In this document: one piece after another, positions 60,517 through 64,000 of the stretch
How the letters are laid out: each line of letters begins with the position of its first letter
How positions within the stretch are numbered: the first letter of the stretch is position 1
NCBI GenBank assembly: GCA_021204045.1
Contig: JAJQAA010000065.1
Location: forward strand, 1-64,000
DNA length: 64,000 nucleotides
Source: Clostridiales bacterium
Lineage (GTDB): Bacteria > Bacillota > Clostridia > Lachnospirales > Lachnospiraceae
Reading direction: 5' to 3'
Position numbers and translations under genes: made by a program
Notes under the pieces: generated by a model
What the model saw: only the letters and a program-made list of their open reading frames with translations
Databases searched by the model: none
Told to the model about the DNA's origin: nothing

Positions 60517-62436
60517 ATGACAATCAAAGAAATTGCCCAGTTGGCAGGTGTATCCATCTCCACCGTGTCCAAAGTCATAAATCGCAAAGATACCGGTATC
60601 CGTCCGGAAACCAGGGAGCGCGTTCTGCAGATTGTAAAGGAGTTCAATTATTCCCCTTACGCCAACGCAATCCCGAACACCGGCAGCACATTTATCCTGG
60701 GAGTGCTTGTTTCCTCTCACGCTGACAATCAAATCCTGAACGGTATCTTTCAGGCGGCTCGCGCACAGTCTTACACGATTCTGGTCGCTGAAACCAACCA
60801 TGACCCCGAAACAGAGCACAAAGGGATCACCGCTCTGTGCAGACACAAGGTGGATGCCCTTCTGTGGGAACCTGTGGACAAGGACAGCCTCCGGCATGCG
60901 GATGACCTGCGTTCCGCCAACATTCCCTATCTGCTGTTTCATTCTGACCAGTTTGAGGACGCTTATAATATCAATTTTGAACAGATCGGATACTTCGCCG
61001 CCTCGGCTCTGATCAGGGCGCGCCACCGGAATATTGCCTGCCTTCTCTCACCGGGGATACAATCCCAGCCATTTTTAAACGGGTACAAGCGATGTCTTTT
61101 TGAGTCCGGGATTCCGCTTAATGACAATATGATTTTCCATGATGTAGACGATCTGCTGCTGCGCAAGATTGCCAATCATTCTGTCACGGGAGTTGCAAGC
61201 ACGCACCTGGGAACCTCTCTGTATCTTTATGAAGCTCTCAGAAAGCTTCATTATCATATCCCTACTGACGTTTCTCTGATTTCGCTGAGGAAGGATTCTC
61301 AAAAAGATATTCAATTCCCGCCGATTTCCACGATCACCATCCCCTATCGGGAACTCGGCTTCCATCTTGGCGAAAATTTTATAAGAGCAAACGAACAGGG
61401 AGGAACGGTTCCCCCATTTGAATTTGAGGTTTGCCTCGACAACACGCTCTCCATACAGATTCCTTACGAGCAGCGTCAGCAGAAACTCACTGTGATTGGA
61501 AGCATCAATCTGGATGATTATCTGAAAGTAGAGGCGCTGCCTGTGACGGGCACCACAGTTATGACGTCCAACACCTCTCTCTATTCAGGAGGAAAGGCAA
61601 TCAACCAGTCTGTCGGCGCTTCCAAGCTGGGAGCGAATGTGAATCTCATCGGCGCTGTGGGCACTGACATGGATTCCGACATTATTTTTTCATTTTTATC
61701 AGAGCATGCCATCGATGCCTCCGGCATACGCCGCTGCGCCAACGAAGTTACCGGAAAAGCATACATATTTGTACAGCCGGACGGCGATTCCATGATCTCG
61801 ATCTTATCCGGCGCAAACAACGCGCTGCGGCCCGACGATATACTGGACAACGAGCGTGCTTTCAAGGATTGCCGTTATTGCCTGATGCAGACAGAAGTCC
61901 CACAGGAAGCGCTTATTCAGGCCGGCAAAATTGCTCATAAATATGGCGCAAAAACGATACTGAAACCTTCCGCCTGCACGGTCCTTGATAAAAAGCTTTT
62001 AAAATACATTGATATCATCATTCCAAACCGAAAGGAGATCAACGTCCTGTGTCCCGGAAAATCTCTTTCCGAGCAGGCTGATTATTTCCTGAATTCCGGA
62101 ATTGAAACCGTTATCATCACGCTCGGGAAAGACGGATGTTACCTGAAAACCAAACAGGAGGAAGAATATTTCAGCGCGTCTGATTTCACACCCATAGACA
62201 ACACCGGTGCCGGCGACGCGTTTATCTGCGCGCTGGCCGTATACCTGCAGCGCGGACATCATTTGCGCAATGCAATTAAAATCGCGACCTACGCAGCCGG
62301 TTTCAGCATCACCAGGGAGGGCGTTACCCCTTCCCTCATTGACAGGAATACTCTGGAAGCTTACATACGGCAAAAAGAGCCAGCACTTCTGGATCTTCCC
62401 GATACCCCCGCATCCACGATCGCACAACGGAGATAA
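60517..62436 (+). CDS. LacI-family regulator fused to a ribokinase domain
   Basis: One continuous 639-residue frame joins a transcription factor to a sugar kinase. Residues 1-46 are a LacI helix-turn-helix (TIKEIAQLAGVSISTVSKVIN). Residues about 57-312 are a periplasmic-binding-like sensor domain (ILGVLVSSH...GYKRCLFESGI...TIPYRELGFHLGENFI). Residues about 323-620 are a PfkB ribokinase with the sugar-binding SGGKAINQSVGASKLGA and the catalytic DNTGAGDAF, including Asp567. Both halves look intact, so it may sense ribose with one domain and phosphorylate or bind it with the other. It is divergent from the nucleoside hydrolase operon, its likely target. A tail of about 20 residues after the kinase is not conserved. 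GGAGTCC-like sequence precedes the ATG. Confidence 0.92.
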   Translation: MTIKEIAQLAGVSISTVSKVINRKDTGIRPETRERVLQIVKEFNYSPYANAIPNTGSTFILGVLVSSHADNQILNGIFQAARAQSYTILVAETNHDPETEHKGITALCRHKVDALLWEPVDKDSLRHADDLRSANIPYLLFHSDQFEDAYNINFEQIGYFAASALIRARHRNIACLLSPGIQSQPFLNGYKRCLFESGIPLNDNMIFHDVDDLLLRKIANHSVTGVASTHLGTSLYLYEALRKLHYHIPTDVSLISLRKDSQKDIQFPPISTITIPYRELGFHLGENFIRANEQGGTVPPFEFEVCLDNTLSIQIPYEQRQQKLTVIGSINLDDYLKVEALPVTGTTVMTSNTSLYSGGKAINQSVGASKLGANVNLIGAVGTDMDSDIIFSFLSEHAIDASGIRRCANEVTGKAYIFVQPDGDSMISILSGANNALRPDDILDNERAFKDCRYCLMQTEVPQEALIQAGKIAHKYGAKTILKPSACTVLDKKLLKYIDIIIPNRKEINVLCPGKSLSEQADYFLNSGIETVIITLGKDGCYLKTKQEEEYFSASDFTPIDNTGAGDAFICALAVYLQRGHHLRNAIKIATYAAGFSITREGVTPSLIDRNTLEAYIRQKEPALLDLPDTPASTIAQRR

Positions 62437-62441
62437 CCGAC

Positions 62442-64000
62442 ATGCATACTCTGAAAAAATTCATTGCCTACTACGCGCCCTACCGGGCCGTATTCGTTTT
62501 CGATTTGTTCTGCGCGGCCCTGATCAGCATCGTCGATCTGGCCTACCCGCAGCTGCTGCGCACGCTGACCAAAACCCTGTTTACCCGGGACGCGGCCGCG
62601 ATTCTGCGCGCGCTCCCGCTGCTGGCGGCGTCACTGTTTGCCATGTATGTGATTCAGGCATTGTGCAAATATTACGTCAGCGCCCAGGGGCATGTGATGG
62701 GCGCACGCATGGAGACTGACATGCGCCAGCAGCTCTTCGACCATTACGAAAAGCTTTCCTTTTCCTATTACAGCCGGAACAATTCCGGGCAGATGATGAG
62801 CAAGCTTGTCTCCGACCTTTTCGATATCGCGGAATTCGCGCATCACGGTCCGGAAAATCTGTTTATTTCCCTCGTAAAAATCGTCGGTTCGTTCATCTTC
62901 CTGTTTCTGATCAACTGGCGGCTGGCACTGCCCCTGATCGTACTGGTCATCTGCATGTTTCTTTTTTCCGTGCGGCAGAACCAGCGCATGCAGATCACCT
63001 TCATGGAAAATCGACGCAAAATCGGCGACGTCAATGCCAGCCTTCAGGATACTCTCTCCGGTATCCGCGTTGTGCAATCCTTCGCGAACGAAGCCATTGA
63101 ACACGACAAATTTGAGCGCAGCAACAACGCGTTTCTGCTTTCCAAGATCAACAATTACCACTGCATGGGCAGCTTCATGAGCTGGAATCTGTTTTTCCAG
63201 GGCATGATGTATCTGGTCACCCTGGTGTTTGGCGCCTGGCTGATCGCCGTCGGTAAGATGGAGGCGGCGGATCTGGCCATGTACGCCCTCTATATCGGTA
63301 TTTTTATCAGCCCGATCCAGATCCTCGTGGAACTGATCGAGACGATGCAGAAGGGTCTCTCCGGCTTTCGCCGTTTCCTTGATGTGATTGAGACAGAGCC
63401 GGAGATAAAAAATGCCCCCGACGCGACACCCCTGACCGATGTGACGGGTCATGTCTGCTATGAGGACGTTTCCTTTCATTACAACGATGATCCCGGCACA
63501 GAAGTGCTCTCCCATGTGTCATTTGACATCCCGGCCGGAAAGTCGATTGCTCTGGTCGGTCCTTCCGGCAGCGGCAAGACGACCATCTGCTCACTGCTCC
63601 CCCGCTTCTACGATGTAACAGGCGGCCGCGTGACCATCGACGGGCGCGATGTCCGCACGATCACTCTGGACAGCCTGCGCCGCAATATCGGCATGGTACA
63701 GCAGGACGTCTACCTCTTTGCCGGCACAGTCCGCGAAAACATCGCCTATGGCAAACCCGGCGCTTCCATGGAAGAGATTGCGGAAGCGGCCCGCCGCGCC
63801 AACATTGACGAATTTATCCGCTCCCTGCCGGACGGCTATGATACCTATGTCGGGGAGCGCGGCGCCCGTCTCTCCGGCGGCCAGAAGCAGCGCATCTCCA
63901 TCGCGCGCGTTTTTCTCAAAAATCCGCCCATCCTCGTTCTCGACGAGGCCACAAGCGCGCTGGACAACGAGAGCGAGCGTTATATCCAGAAAAGCCTTGA
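62442..64000 (+). CDS. ABC exporter, fused permease-ATPase (MsbA/multidrug type), cut by window end
   Basis: This gene is absent from the ORF track because it runs off the window. It begins ATG CAT ACT CTG 6 bases after the fusion regulator stops, with GGAG upstream, and about 519 codons are visible. An N-terminal six-segment ABC exporter membrane domain (about 1-310, including NYHCMGSFMSWNLFFQGMM) is followed by the ATPase. That has Walker A GPSGSGKTT, Q-loop VQQDVYLFAG, signature LSGGQKQRI and Walker B ILVLDEATSALD. A partner half-transporter may follow outside the window. It may be co-transcribed with the regulator, but its substrate is unknown. Confidence 0.93.
   Translation, partial: MHTLKKFIAYYAPYRAVFVFDLFCAALISIVDLAYPQLLRTLTKTLFTRDAAAILRALPLLAASLFAMYVIQALCKYYVSAQGHVMGARMETDMRQQLFDHYEKLSFSYYSRNNSGQMMSKLVSDLFDIAEFAHHGPENLFISLVKIVGSFIFLFLINWRLALPLIVLVICMFLFSVRQNQRMQITFMENRRKIGDVNASLQDTLSGIRVVQSFANEAIEHDKFERSNNAFLLSKINNYHCMGSFMSWNLFFQGMMYLVTLVFGAWLIAVGKMEAADLAMYALYIGIFISPIQILVELIETMQKGLSGFRRFLDVIETEPEIKNAPDATPLTDVTGHVCYEDVSFHYNDDPGTEVLSHVSFDIPAGKSIALVGPSGSGKTTICSLLPRFYDVTGGRVTIDGRDVRTITLDSLRRNIGMVQQDVYLFAGTVRENIAYGKPGASMEEIAEAARRANIDEFIRSLPDGYDTYVGERGARLSGGQKQRISIARVFLKNPPILVLDEATSALDNESERYIQKSL

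Overview
The window looks like chromosomal DNA from an anaerobic, fairly GC-rich member of the Clostridia, most like Lachnospiraceae. The evidence is the gene order rimP-nusA-ylxR-ylxQ-infB-rbfA-nrnA-truB-ribF, dnaE-pfkA synteny, glgC-glgD, an anaerobic sulfite reductase (asrABC), nrdG, a germination-protease-like subtilase, and strong AGGAGG ribosome binding sites. Most genes are ordinary core or metabolic genes, densely packed and mainly on the minus strand. I see no tRNA, rRNA, CRISPR array, complete insertion sequence or prophage.

Region 1 (1-16 kb) is a tetrapyrrole and methionine block. A minus-strand operon with a clear promoter carries a CbiF/CobM-CbiP/CobQ fusion, cbiC, a membrane protein with two DUF1538 domains and a tandem P-II-like protein. 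A plus-strand tripartite tricarboxylate transporter (tctC-tctB-tctA) separates it from a second minus-strand run: rluF, ligA, metA, cbiL, cbiH, cobT. Region 2 (15.5-19.4 kb) has a precorrin-2 dehydrogenase downstream of asrABC. It would supply siroheme for AsrC and sirohydrochlorin for the B12 genes.

Region 3 (19.4-25 kb) starts with a small AT-rich scar. It holds the C-terminal halves of a lactonase and of an RpiR regulator, two once-divergent genes whose 5' halves have been deleted. It continues with a hypothetical protein, a foldase lipoprotein, a Cof-type HAD phosphatase, a YwaF-like membrane protein with a promoter that predicts a leaderless mRNA, and a MATE exporter. Region 4 (25-37.6 kb) has glycogen synthesis genes glgCD, a CIRCE-controlled small heat-shock protein, nrdG-nagA-pyridoxal kinase, an ACT protein, a YihY protein, and an M32 peptidase-subtilase-PIN-Nudix run.

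Region 5 (37.7-46.9 kb) is the nusA-infB operon. Its IF-2 carries two long low-complexity repeat arrays, and a large multi-hairpin element sits in the predicted 5' leader. Region 6 (46.9-55 kb) has a DUF4143 AAA ATPase and an orphan ABC ATPase facing each other across a nested palindrome, then dusB, a small hypothetical gene, pfkA and dnaE.

Region 7 (55.2-62.4 kb) is a nucleoside or ribose salvage locus: nucleoside hydrolase, binding protein, two permeases and ribokinase, with no ATPase. It is divergent from a LacI-family regulator fused to a complete ribokinase-like domain. This fusion regulator and its operator-rich intergenic region are the most unusual system in the window. The window ends inside an ABC exporter gene.
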